Assembly: GCF_021648855.1 (NCBI RefSeq)
Contig: NZ_JAKJHX010000003.1
Coordinates: 9,333 to 73,332 of the forward strand
DNA: 64,000 bases
Direction of reading: 5' to 3'
From: Tychonema litorale BBK16
GTDB taxonomy: Bacteria > Cyanobacteriota > Cyanobacteriia > Cyanobacteriales > Microcoleaceae
Part shown: positions 8,947-17,003 of the stretch, one piece after another
How positions within the stretch are numbered: position 1 is the first letter of the stretch
Layout: each line of letters starts with the position of its first letter
The notes under the pieces: generated by a model
The model's database searches: none
Told to the model about the DNA's origin: nothing
What the model saw: the letters and a program-made list of their open reading frames with translations, nothing else
Made by a program: the position numbers and the translations under genes

Positions 8947-10122
8947 CTATTCTAGCCTGACTTGCGCCCCCCAGACATCCTGTGGCAGAAATACTCTGTC
9001 TGCTGGTAGGGGAGCAACTGGGGCCGTGAGGGTAAATTGACCAGCTTCAATTTGCTGCTTCAATTCCAAAGCTACTTGTCGGGACAGAAACATACTTGCT
9101 AGGGGGGCTGCCCGCACGGGTTTGCCCTCTATCAGAATACGACCTGTTTTTAATTGGGCATAGCTGACTAAACCAAATGTGGGACGAACGCGCCGGGGGA
9201 TGGAGAAATCTACCACCGGCGCTACTATTTTTTTGTCTGATACTGCACAGTGCGCCACGACGGTTTCGTTTAAGACGGGAAAGGGAATGCCGATTCCCAG
9301 CATTATTGATGGGCCGTAGTTTTTGAAGTAGCAGCCGCGTACCCATTTGGAGTTCATCTGTTTGGCATCACCGATGAGGGCGAGGGTAGCGGCGGGGCCG
9401 ATGGGGGTGCGGTTGGGCTGTCGTTTTTGCAGCGGGAAGTGCTGGGTTCCTTCCCAGGTGATGTAGCCCTGAGCGCCTCCTAGGAAGATGCGAGTGCCAA
9501 TGCCGATGAGTTCGAGGTCGGGGTCATTTAGCAGGGGAGACATGGCTCCTAGGCTGGAATAGACGGCGTTGCCGAGGTTTGGTTGTAGGGGGCCTAGGTA
9601 GGTGAATAGTGGTCGATCGCCCCCATTGACACCAACAATAAAGTTTTGATATGCGTTTCGGGGATTGAATAAATAAAACTGGTTGATGGTATCGCGGGTA
9701 ATTGTGGTTTCAAAGGAAGCGCGGGGATAGCAGTCTGTGACTTGTCCCAGAGCGCGCAATTGTACGGGTTTGCCAGCAATCAAATCTTCGATAACGTGTC
9801 CGCCACCGCGATCGCGGGATTCTTCGCCATCTTCGGCTACTTGGGTCGCTCCCAAGTACAGGTCTACGGCTCCAAAGCCAGAGTAGGCCAGAACTCCATC
9901 TAGCCAGCACTGACGGATTTTTATGGGGGGGTCGGTGTGGCCGAGGTTGATGATTGCGCCTGATGATTCCATCGGTTCAAAGGTACCGGTGGTGATGACA
10001 TCGACTTCTTTGGCGGCTTGGGTAACGCTGGTTTCTTGGACTCGGATTTTGAGTTCTTCGATTGTCCAAACTGTGGCTTTGCCCTGAGTGATTTTATCGT
10101 TAATTTCGTCGATCGTTCTCAT
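8947..10122 (-). CDS. Homocysteine biosynthesis protein, DUF39 family
   Basis: 391 residues. The N-terminus (TIDEINDKITQGKATVWTI), the GTFEPMESSGAIINLGH segment and the GGGHVIEDLIAGK and GGAQGYITWEGTQH motifs match the DUF39 family. In methanogens a DUF39-CBS protein converts aspartate semialdehyde to homocysteine using sulfide, with a ferredoxin-like partner. This copy lacks the C-terminal CBS pair and no ferredoxin gene adjoins it. A cysteine in the central conserved part (WVRGCYF) could be the sulfur carrier; that is inference. It is monocistronic. Confidence 0.8.
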   Translation of the reverse strand: MRTIDEINDKITQGKATVWTIEELKIRVQETSVTQAAKEVDVITTGTFEPMESSGAIINLGHTDPPIKIRQCWLDGVLAYSGFGAVDLYLGATQVAEDGEESRDRGGGHVIEDLIAGKPVQLRALGQVTDCYPRASFETTITRDTINQFYLFNPRNAYQNFIVGVNGGDRPLFTYLGPLQPNLGNAVYSSLGAMSPLLNDPDLELIGIGTRIFLGGAQGYITWEGTQHFPLQKRQPNRTPIGPAATLALIGDAKQMNSKWVRGCYFKNYGPSIMLGIGIPFPVLNETVVAHCAVSDKKIVAPVVDFSIPRRVRPTFGLVSYAQLKTGRILIEGKPVRAAPLASMFLSRQVALELKQQIEAGQFTLTAPVAPLPADRVFLPQDVWGAQVRLE

Positions 10123-10207
10123 AATATGATTTTATTTAGATTTGGGATTGATGGATTGGCGATCGGGCTAGTTGTTGAAAATAAAAGTAATACTCTTCTA
10201 AAATAAG

Positions 10208-10237
10208 GTGTTGGGTTTCGCTGACGCTCTACCCAAC
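10208..10237. repeat. Short hairpin GTTGGGT / ACCCAAC
   Basis: GTGTTGGGT and ACCCAAC flank a 14-base loop (TTCGCTGACGCTCT), followed by a short T-run (ATTTTTTATC). Hairpins of this type are dispersed in cyanobacterial genomes. It could terminate + strand transcription but lies between two minus-strand genes, so a repeat is more likely. Confidence 0.55.
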
Positions 10238-10266
10238 CTACATTTTTTATCTCTTATTTTTATCTC

Positions 10267-11514
10267 TTAGTCTGCGGAGGCAGACTTCGTTTCTGTAGAA
10301 GCGGTTTTAACCGCCGAATCATCGGAATTATCTGTCTCCAAATCATCAGAATCCTCTGTATTATTTGAGGTTTCTGTTTTTGGTTCTGGCAGGCTTTCTG
10401 GCGAACTTTCTGGGAGAGTCTGTGCTATTCCTATAGATTCATACTCCTCGTGAATAGCAGAATCAATCGCTGCTAAATTTATGGGATTGATATGCCACTG
10501 GTCGAGAATGTCTTTAATTAAGGCTTCTCTAATCCAGACTTGAGCAACAACAGTGAGGGGAAGGGCAAGTAATAGTCCTAAAAATCCAAAAAAGGTAGCA
10601 AAGAATACTTGAGCTATTAAAGTGACAGCGGGTAACAGTGATACTTGCTGCGCCATGACGTAGGGCGTGAGAATATTAGTTTCAAATTGTTGGATAAGAA
10701 AGTATAATATTAGCACAAAACCTGATTGTAAGGGAGAGTCTAAAAGTGCGATCGTCATTGGGGGAATGACACTCAAACCAGGCCCGATATTGGGTATTAA
10801 GTTCAGTAAGCCGGCTACTACAGCATGAGCTAGGGGTAAGGGAACTTGCAATACCGACAAACCAATTAAACTCAGCAAACTGATGACGCTCATGCTAATC
10901 AGAGCGCCGATTACCCATCCACCGAGAGCTATTTCGCATTCATCTAAGATACCATCGACTCTGCGCCGATAAAAGGAGGGAAATAGTTGGATGAATGCTT
11001 TGCGGTAAGATAGAGGTTCGGCTAATGTCATTAATGTTAAAACTAGGACTAACAAAAAGCTGAGAATAACGCCTAATGTGTTGCCTACAAAAGCTCCTGC
11101 GCCGCCGAGGAGTTGATTGAATATGGGACGAAGTTGCTGGATAATATTGTTAATATCAAGATTTGGTAGTTGCTGACCAATTTGTTCAGAAAACCGAGTT
11201 TCAATGAAATCCAGCCATTGATTTAATCTAGCTATTCCTTGAGGAGCTCTTTGGGTAAGTTGTTGAAACTGTTGGGCAAAAGGTGGTACTATAATTAGGA
11301 ATAAACCTACAAATATCAGGATTAAAAAGCTAATTGAAAGCAAAACTGCGATCGGTCTTTTGAGTCTGAATCTTTGCAAGTAGCGTGCTAGTCTGTTTAA
11401 AGATGTAGCTATAACGACTGCGGCAAATAGCAGCAATAGGGCTTGTCTGATTTGCCAGAGGATGTAACAAGATGCGATGAGGGCTAATAAGCCGATCCAT
11501 TGTCCTAGCTTCAT
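10267..11514 (-). CDS. AI-2E / PerM-family membrane permease
   Basis: 415 residues with about eight hydrophobic segments. The first two lie at 5-40, another at 58-82, and the last group at 205-330, with the family-typical soluble segment in between (FAQQFQQLTQRAPQGIARLNQWL). The motifs LNLIPNIGPGLSVIP and FLGLLLALPLTVVAQVWIREA are characteristic. The last 70 residues are an acidic Ser/Thr/Glu-rich tail. Members have been assigned to AI-2 export or Na+/H+ exchange; the substrate here is unknown. Confidence 0.85.
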   Translation of the reverse strand: MKLGQWIGLLALIASCYILWQIRQALLLLFAAVVIATSLNRLARYLQRFRLKRPIAVLLSISFLILIFVGLFLIIVPPFAQQFQQLTQRAPQGIARLNQWLDFIETRFSEQIGQQLPNLDINNIIQQLRPIFNQLLGGAGAFVGNTLGVILSFLLVLVLTLMTLAEPLSYRKAFIQLFPSFYRRRVDGILDECEIALGGWVIGALISMSVISLLSLIGLSVLQVPLPLAHAVVAGLLNLIPNIGPGLSVIPPMTIALLDSPLQSGFVLILYFLIQQFETNILTPYVMAQQVSLLPAVTLIAQVFFATFFGFLGLLLALPLTVVAQVWIREALIKDILDQWHINPINLAAIDSAIHEEYESIGIAQTLPESSPESLPEPKTETSNNTEDSDDLETDNSDDSAVKTASTETKSASAD

Positions 11515-11572
11515 TTCTTCAATTCTCCAATTTAAAATATAAAATCGATTGATAGTATGGGAAGGAGAATCG

Positions 11573-12190
11573 TCATTTCCCTTTGGCGAATACTTGCTCT
11601 GGTGTCAGGTTCAATTCAGGAAAAATTTGGGATTGAATGCGATCGCAATTTTTGAACAGTTTGACTTGGTATTCACCATCTACTAGCTGATAAACTGAAA
11701 AAGTAGGTTGTTTGGGATTACCAATAAACCGTCGCCCACCCAATCCTAGATAGTCTACAATCCAATATTCTTGGATGCCAATTAATTCGTAAGCCTCTAG
11801 TTTGCGAGCATAATCATCCTCCCAGTTAGTGCTAGTTACCTCGACGATTAATGGGACTGATGAACCCATTGTGATAATTGATGATTTCTCCCATCGCGGC
11901 TCGTTTCCAATTGTTTGCTCGTTGAGTACAATGATATCGGGCTCATATCCCGATTCCTCGCGCATCGGTTTGATGACGGATTCTTTGGGGATAAAGTACG
12001 GGAGTTGTAGCCTTCTGATTTCAAAGTTGAGATCGGCGATCAGAAAACCTGTCAGTTTAGAATGTTTCCCTGTTGCTTTTGGCATTTCAACAATTTCTCC
12101 GTTGTGTAGTTCATAGTGACATCCTGAATTTTCAGGATACCAGTCAATGAATTCATCGAATGTTACTAATTCTGTTATGGTTTGAATCAT
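11573..12190 (-). CDS. Uma2 family (DUF820) PD-(D/E)XK nuclease-like protein
   Basis: 205 residues. The Uma2 landmarks are present: a YELHNGEIVEMPKATGKHS segment, YEPDIIVL with the catalytic Asp, IVEVTSTNWEDDYARKLEAYE with the Glu, and EYWIVDYLGLGG. It is close to the protein at 15584-16189 (shared STNW-DDYARK, GLGG-FIGNPKQPTF). These proteins form expanded families in filamentous cyanobacteria and their function is not established. One of six complete copies in this window. Confidence 0.85.
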   Translation of the reverse strand: MIQTITELVTFDEFIDWYPENSGCHYELHNGEIVEMPKATGKHSKLTGFLIADLNFEIRRLQLPYFIPKESVIKPMREESGYEPDIIVLNEQTIGNEPRWEKSSIITMGSSVPLIVEVTSTNWEDDYARKLEAYELIGIQEYWIVDYLGLGGRRFIGNPKQPTFSVYQLVDGEYQVKLFKNCDRIQSQIFPELNLTPEQVFAKGK

Positions 12191-12296
12191 GGTGAGTACC
12201 TTGAGTTTAATTGCGATCGGCTTAACCTATATGATAAGACTTGTAGGATGCCTCAGACGAATTTTCAGGGCGATTTTCGAGGGTAACAGTCAACTG

Positions 12297-14471
12297 TCAA
12301 CTGTCAATTAAGAGGGCGGGCACGGGGGCACCGCCCCTACCAACTGTCAACTGTTTAAGTCTTTCTCGAACAACTTGTTGATAAAAAGCCTCTAACGCAG
12401 TCACACAAACTCGATCGTCAAACAGATTACCTTGTCGCTGACTCATCCGTTCTGCAACGTCTCGCCGCCACTCTGAATCTGTACCCAACTTGACAGCAAT
12501 TTCAATATACTCTACTTCATTTTTGGCGATCGTATCTGTCACTCCCAGCATTTTGAGAAAGCTATCAGCATGAAGTCCTCGCATAAATTCTCCCGGACAA
12601 GTTACTATGGGTAAATTACACGCGATCGCCTCCAAAGACGTATTCCCACCAGACCAAGTGAAAGTATCTAAAAAAACATCAGACAGGAAATTAATTGCGA
12701 TGTAATCTTGTCGAGTTAAAATAGTTAAGAACAGGCAGTAATCTTCACTGTCGAGATTGACAGCAGCAAATGCACGCTTTAGCCGTTCCCGCAAAAGTTC
12801 ACCGCGCGGAAAAATAAACTGAGCTTGCGGAATCCGCAGCGCTATTTCTGCTAAAATAAAATCATATTGTGGTAAGTATTTGAAAGGAGCTTGGCAGCAT
12901 AAATAAATAACAGCATCTTCTCGCAAGTCAAAATCCGAGCGAGTCTGGGTTAATTCACCAACAATCGGTTTTGGGTAGGAAACACCAATATTCGGCAACT
13001 TAACTAAGGTTTCTGAGTAATGCGATTGTGCATTTTCTGGTTCCATCAATTCACTGGAAATGAAATAATCAATCGTCGGTAAACCAGAGGTGACAGGATG
13101 TCCCCACGCCGTACATTGTATGGGTGCAAGACGCAAAGCTGCTATTTGAATAGTTGGTGCATCCATGCCAATTTCTGGGAAGACAAGAATATGCAATTTG
13201 TCATCAATAATTCGTTGGCATACGGCTTCCAGGTTGTGAGGGATATGGCGAAATTCTGTGCTATATAGGCGAAATTGTTCGGTAACTGGATCTGGATCGT
13301 TACCCGTGTAGTAACAGTAAATTTCAAATTGTTTTGTGTTGGCATAACGCAACCAGCCGGTTAACCATAAAGTGCCGCTATAAGAATGCAAATAACTAGA
13401 GATATAACCAACTCTAATTTTGCCATTTTCCAGCAGTGGAGGCATCGATCGCGGTTGCACCCACTGGGGATAGTTGGCGGCCATAACTTGATGCACTAAA
13501 TTGGCATATTTTGACTGCGATTCAACAACATTATAAGCCTGATATGCTAGATAAAAATTAGTAAAACTTCTCAAGCCTAGGAAAGTATTAATTTTGGATT
13601 CTGGAGTTTGTAAAGATGTTTGCTGAATCAACTTTTCTAATTCTCTAACAAATCTTTCCTGGTAAAATTGGATTTCATCTAAGCTCTCGTAAACAATCGG
13701 CAATGTCAAGTGTTTTAAAAGTTGAAAAACATATTCATTCGGTAGTATTTGCGCTGCTATTTCTGCACTTGAAATAGCTTTCTGAGTACGTCCGTTTTGC
13801 TGGCAAATTTTGATAAATTGAAAGTGCAGTTGTCCGGCTGTCGGGTAATTGCGGATACCTTGTTCAAGAATTGCGATCGCATCTTCGATTCTGTTGAGGT
13901 TTCTGAAACACTCGCTGATGCTATAATACAGTTCTATATCTCCTGTCTGTGATACTAAAAACCTTTGATAGTGCTTAATCGCTGCTTCATATCTTCCTTG
14001 AAGGTAGAGTTGATTGCCAAAATTTCTCAGCGCTAATGCTTGGGAGTCAAGGGTGATATCATTAAGTTGTTCCAATTCAACTACTGGGATTTTTTCGGTT
14101 CCAGAGTCGGCTATGGCTTGGTGATTTTCCGCATTCAACCTAATTCGATATTGAATATATGGCAAGATATCCAGCCACTGACTTTGATTGAAGTTTTCTA
14201 ATAAAATAATTTCCGGTTCGCAGCTAGTATCTAAATCTTCTTCCATGAATAGATTCAGGACAATGGCTGATATAATCAGACTAGCATCTAACTCTGATTC
14301 TTCTAAAGTTTCGTTGCTGTCTATGACAAGAGTGAGAAAATCGCGATCGGGATGATTGACAAGATTCCTAATAATTAGTTCTAGTTCTAAATAAAGTGAT
14401 TCTTCTGGTTGGTTCCAGTCGGGGAAAATCAACAAATTTAATGGTTTGAGATTTAAGGTGGTTAGATCCAT
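12297..14471 (-). CDS. SPINDLY-like O-GlcNAc-transferase-family glycosyltransferase with FPDW domain
   Basis: 724 residues. Residues 1-140 form an unnamed domain with LLIFPDWNQPEESL and LNLFMEEDLDTSCEPEIILL, recurring at the C-termini of the proteins at 26468-28063 and 28108-32232. TPR units follow (about 145-245), then a GT41-like catalytic region (about 350-700) with WGHPVTSGLPTIDYF and LDTFTWSGGNTSLEAIA. GT41 enzymes move a sugar from a nucleotide donor to Ser/Thr or other acceptors in the cytosol. The last 14 residues (GRGGAPVPALLIDS) come from a dispersed repeat at 12312-12340, so the original C-terminus was probably different. Confidence 0.85.
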   Translation of the reverse strand: MDLTTLNLKPLNLLIFPDWNQPEESLYLELELIIRNLVNHPDRDFLTLVIDSNETLEESELDASLIISAIVLNLFMEEDLDTSCEPEIILLENFNQSQWLDILPYIQYRIRLNAENHQAIADSGTEKIPVVELEQLNDITLDSQALALRNFGNQLYLQGRYEAAIKHYQRFLVSQTGDIELYYSISECFRNLNRIEDAIAILEQGIRNYPTAGQLHFQFIKICQQNGRTQKAISSAEIAAQILPNEYVFQLLKHLTLPIVYESLDEIQFYQERFVRELEKLIQQTSLQTPESKINTFLGLRSFTNFYLAYQAYNVVESQSKYANLVHQVMAANYPQWVQPRSMPPLLENGKIRVGYISSYLHSYSGTLWLTGWLRYANTKQFEIYCYYTGNDPDPVTEQFRLYSTEFRHIPHNLEAVCQRIIDDKLHILVFPEIGMDAPTIQIAALRLAPIQCTAWGHPVTSGLPTIDYFISSELMEPENAQSHYSETLVKLPNIGVSYPKPIVGELTQTRSDFDLREDAVIYLCCQAPFKYLPQYDFILAEIALRIPQAQFIFPRGELLRERLKRAFAAVNLDSEDYCLFLTILTRQDYIAINFLSDVFLDTFTWSGGNTSLEAIACNLPIVTCPGEFMRGLHADSFLKMLGVTDTIAKNEVEYIEIAVKLGTDSEWRRDVAERMSQRQGNLFDDRVCVTALEAFYQQVVRERLKQLTVGRGGAPVPALLIDS
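12312..12340. repeat. 29-bp GC-rich dispersed repeat inside the glycosyltransferase 3' end
   Basis: The stretch from GAGGGCGGGCACGGGG to CCGCCCCTAC is identical to 58086-58114 inside mutM. On the minus strand it encodes RGGAPVPA in both genes. It is flanked by CAACTGT heptamers. Confidence 0.85.
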
Positions 14472-14553
14472 TTGATTGTCTGTCTCATGTATATTGCTGG
14501 CATGAAGGGTTCTTGGCTTAATTTAACTTGTCTTTGGCGATCGCGCTCCATAT

Positions 14554-14742
14554 CTATTTCGCTTGTTGCCATGCCCGCCAGCCGAGGATAGCCGCTACAA
14601 TCAAGCTGGGGGAAAGGACGGCGATTAGGGCATTTAAATCGGTGGAGGGGATGGATAAGCTAGGCCCTGCGTACTTGATGGCGAGGGAAAGGACGGCGGA
14701 GAGGGTGAATACTTTGGCGATCGGGCTGATGTTGGTGTTCAT
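14554..14742 (-). CDS. Small two-helix membrane protein
   Basis: 62 residues with two hydrophobic segments (about 7-26 and 37-56) and a short charged end (RAWQQAK). The opposite-strand open frame at 14528-14761 is longer but lacks a believable composition, so the minus-strand reading is preferred. The family is not recognised. It lies 83 bases upstream of the SPINDLY gene on the same strand and might be co-transcribed with it. Confidence 0.55.
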   Translation of the reverse strand: MNTNISPIAKVFTLSAVLSLAIKYAGPSLSIPSTDLNALIAVLSPSLIVAAILGWRAWQQAK

Positions 14743-14835
14743 GGAGGCGGTGGTTGTATAATTAGGTATTGAGATTATTATGCCAAGTCTCTGCCGTTAT
14801 TGCGGCACATTATAGTTTTTAACAGGAAACAAGCG

Positions 14836-15081
14836 ATGAATGTTGTTTTAAACCCTGAATTAGAACAGTTGATCCAATCTGAGTTAGACACTGGAAAATA
14901 TGAAAATGTAGAAGCGGTGCTTAGAGAAGCATTAAGGCTTTTATCTGAGCGAAATAATCGCAAGCTAGTTGCTAGTAGAGTAAAGAATTTATTTGAGAAA
15001 ACGCAAGCTATACCAGGAGTTCAAGAAATTACAGAGGAGGAAATTGCAGCGGAAATTGAAGCTTATCGGAGAGGTCAATGA
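14836..15081 (+). CDS. ParD/CopG-type antitoxin
   Basis: 81 residues from the ATG at 14836, which has AGGAA eight bases upstream; an in-frame ATG at 14800 has none. The sequence NPELEQLIQSELDTGKYENVEAVLREALRLL is a typical ribbon-helix-helix antitoxin N-terminus, and the acidic tail (EITEEEIAAEIEAYRRG) would bind the toxin. The stop overlaps the toxin start by four bases (ATGA), implying coupling. Confidence 0.8.
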   Translation: MNVVLNPELEQLIQSELDTGKYENVEAVLREALRLLSERNNRKLVASRVKNLFEKTQAIPGVQEITEEEIAAEIEAYRRGQ

Positions 15082-15495
15082 GGATTGTTGTTGATACTAA
15101 TATTGTAGTGTCTGCCATTTTGAGGGGACAAAGGCCCAAAAAAGTGATTCAGTCAATTATTGATCGCCCGGATTGGGCGTGGCTGGTATCACCAGAAATT
15201 ATAGCAGAATATAAGGAGGTTTTGTTACGTCCCAAGTTTAAGCTAAGTCAGGAAGTGATAGAAGAGTGGTGGGAGATTTTTGAGACGGTAACGCTGTCGA
15301 TCGAGGTAGAGGTTGAGGTAGATTTTCCGAGGGATAGGAAAGATGCTAAATTTCTAGCTTGTGCTTTGGGTGGTAATGCAAATTTTTTTAATAACTGGCG
15401 ATCGAGATTTTAGTGAGGTAGAAACTTTGGGCAATACTAAGATTGTTTCAGTTTTGGGTTTTCTGGATCAAATCTTAGGAGAGGGGCAGGATTGA
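15078..15495 (+). pseudogene. PIN-domain toxin, frameshifted in a T7 run
   Basis: The reading frame from 15078 encodes a VapC/PIN start (RIVVDTNIVVSAIL, first catalytic Asp) and continues through SPEIIAEYKEVLLRPKF to DAKFLACALGGNANFF, then reaches a stop at 15411-15413. The +1 frame from 15391 continues the family pattern: ITGDRDFSEVETL, then TKIVSVLGFLDQIL, ending at 15495. TGDRDF is the last acidic motif of the PIN active site. Removing one T from the seven at 15383-15389 would give NANFLITGDRDF in one frame. It is therefore a recent frameshift, a sequencing error or a slippage-dependent gene. As read, the toxin lacks its last catalytic motif. Confidence 0.85.
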
Positions 15496-15583
15496 GAGCA
15501 AAGTACCAAACCTTGGTTTTTTGGCAAGATAGCCGATTTTAACTAAACTTACAATTAAGTTACATCTCGTTAAAAAACGATCT

Positions 15584-16189
15584 ATGACCTACACCACACA
15601 AAAATTACTTAGCTTTGAGGAGTTTATCACCCAATATGGGGATAACACGCGCTATGAACTAATTGACGGAGAACTCAGAGAGATGGAACCTACTGGCCCT
15701 CACGAAGCAGTTTCCGGTAGTATTGCGGGTAGAATTTATGTCGAAATTTTTCGGGATAATTTCAACTGGTTGGTGCCAAAAACCTGTCTGATAAAACCTC
15801 TATATGCAGAAGCTACAGCGCTGCGCCATGACGTAGTTGTTTTAGATCGAGCAGAACTCAGACAAGAACCACTTTGGCAAAAAGAACCAGTGATTTGTAA
15901 CGGTAATACCATTAAGCTTGTTGCTGAAGTGGTCAGCACTAATTGGCAAGATGATTATGCCAGAAAAGTGGAGGAATACGCTTTTTTGAATATCCCAGAA
16001 TATTGGATTGTGGACTTTCGGGGCTTGGGTGGTTGGCAATTTATCGGTAATCCAAAGCAACCGACTTTTACAGTCTGCCAGTTAGTGAATGGTGTATACC
16101 AGCAGCAACAATATCGCTTGGGAGATACTATTTCTTCTTACCTGTTTCCAAATTTGCAACTGAGACTCAATGACATTATGCCGACTTGA
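15584..16189 (+). CDS. Uma2 family (DUF820) nuclease-like protein
   Basis: 201 residues with the Uma2 core: RYELIDGELREMEPTGPHE, ALRHDVVVLDRAEL (Asp), LVAEVVSTNWQDDYARKVEEYA (Glu) and EYWIVDFRGLGGWQFIGNP. Closely similar to the protein at 11573-12190. Cytosolic; possible PD-(D/E)XK nuclease activity is inferred from fold. It starts about 90 bases after the broken PIN toxin gene. Confidence 0.85.
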   Translation: MTYTTQKLLSFEEFITQYGDNTRYELIDGELREMEPTGPHEAVSGSIAGRIYVEIFRDNFNWLVPKTCLIKPLYAEATALRHDVVVLDRAELRQEPLWQKEPVICNGNTIKLVAEVVSTNWQDDYARKVEEYAFLNIPEYWIVDFRGLGGWQFIGNPKQPTFTVCQLVNGVYQQQQYRLGDTISSYLFPNLQLRLNDIMPT

Positions 16190-16247
16190 AAGTCTGGTAT
16201 ATACAGCATATTCTCTATATGTGGTACACACAATCTGAGCAAAAGTA

Positions 16248-16310
16248 AGGTGCGTCGCCACCCGAAATACAGCAAGTTATATCCAATATCTCGCAGCGAC
16301 ACACCCTACA
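16248..16310. repeat. Imperfect inverted repeat between Uma2 genes
   Basis: GGTGCGTCGC near 16249 pairs imperfectly with GCAGCGACACACC near 16293-16305, separated by an A/T-rich centre. It may be a decayed palindromic repeat or a weak terminator. Confidence 0.4.
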
Positions 16311-16344
16311 GACTTATAATATAATACTAATACAGAAGCTTGAT

Positions 16345-16349
16345 GGAGG
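16345..16349 (+). promoter_or_regulatory. Ribosome binding site deciding the start at 16358
   Basis: GGAGG lies eight bases before the ATG at 16358, so the in-frame ATG at 16340 and 16343 are part of the leader and not the start. Confidence 0.65.
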
Positions 16350-16357
16350 CTTGCGCG

Positions 16358-16942
16358 ATGACACAGACACTCTTACAGCCAATAGAGCAACGGTTCATTC
16401 ACTTCGGGATTAGTTGGGAACAGTTCAAGTTAATTGAACAGGGGTTCTCTGACTCTCCTGGTATCAAGTTATTTTATTACAAAGGAGAGGTAGAAATCTT
16501 GGCAGTTTCTCCAGAACACGAATTTTTCAGTCGGACAATTTGTACGCTGCTGGCTATCTACTGCGCCGAAAATGAAATTGAGTTTGCACCTACGGGAAGT
16601 TTTACCCAAGAAAAGGAAAGGGTAGTGTCTGCACAAGCCGATGAATCTTTTTTTATTGGCAAGCGTATCACTCTAAATTCTCCCCCTGATTTATGTATTG
16701 AAGTAATTTTTACTAGCGGTAATGTGAGCAAATTGCAGCGCTATCGAGTATTGGGAGTTGCTGAAGTCTGGTTCTGGGAAGATGGTTTATTGGCTATGTA
16801 TCGCTTGGGTGCTGAGGGTTATGAAAAAATTTCTTCGAGTGCGGTTTTGCCAGATTTAGATATTAACTTACTGTGTCGCTGCTTGCTGATGGCTTCGAGT
16901 GTGGAAACGATGAGAGAGTTTAGGAAGGGGATTTGTGGTTAG
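16358..16942 (+). CDS. Uma2 family (DUF820) protein
   Basis: 194 residues from the ATG at 16358. Uma2 landmarks: FHFGISWEQFKLIEQG-like N-terminus, IKLFYYKGEVEILAVSPEHE, then SAQADESFFIG and PPDLCIEVIFTSG with the acidic pair, and YRVLGVAEVWFWEDG. It belongs to a different Uma2 subgroup from the two at 11573 and 15584. Its 3' end (MREFRKGICG) is echoed by a remnant at 18225-18280. Confidence 0.85.
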   Translation: MTQTLLQPIEQRFIHFGISWEQFKLIEQGFSDSPGIKLFYYKGEVEILAVSPEHEFFSRTICTLLAIYCAENEIEFAPTGSFTQEKERVVSAQADESFFIGKRITLNSPPDLCIEVIFTSGNVSKLQRYRVLGVAEVWFWEDGLLAMYRLGAEGYEKISSSAVLPDLDINLLCRCLLMASSVETMREFRKGICG

Positions 16943-17003
16943 GGCGATCGCACAGTGATTAAATCATGATAAAATTCAGTGATAAAAATCAATCATAAAT
17001 TCC

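Noticed and set aside
14528-14761. A plus-strand open frame of 77 codons
   Set aside because: Its composition is not protein-like and it overlaps the better minus-strand membrane protein at 14554-14742.
15078-15413. Treating the PIN toxin as a programmed ribosomal frameshift gene
   Set aside because: A T7 run alone is not a full slippery signal with a stimulatory structure; mutation or sequencing error is simpler. It is recorded as a frameshifted gene.
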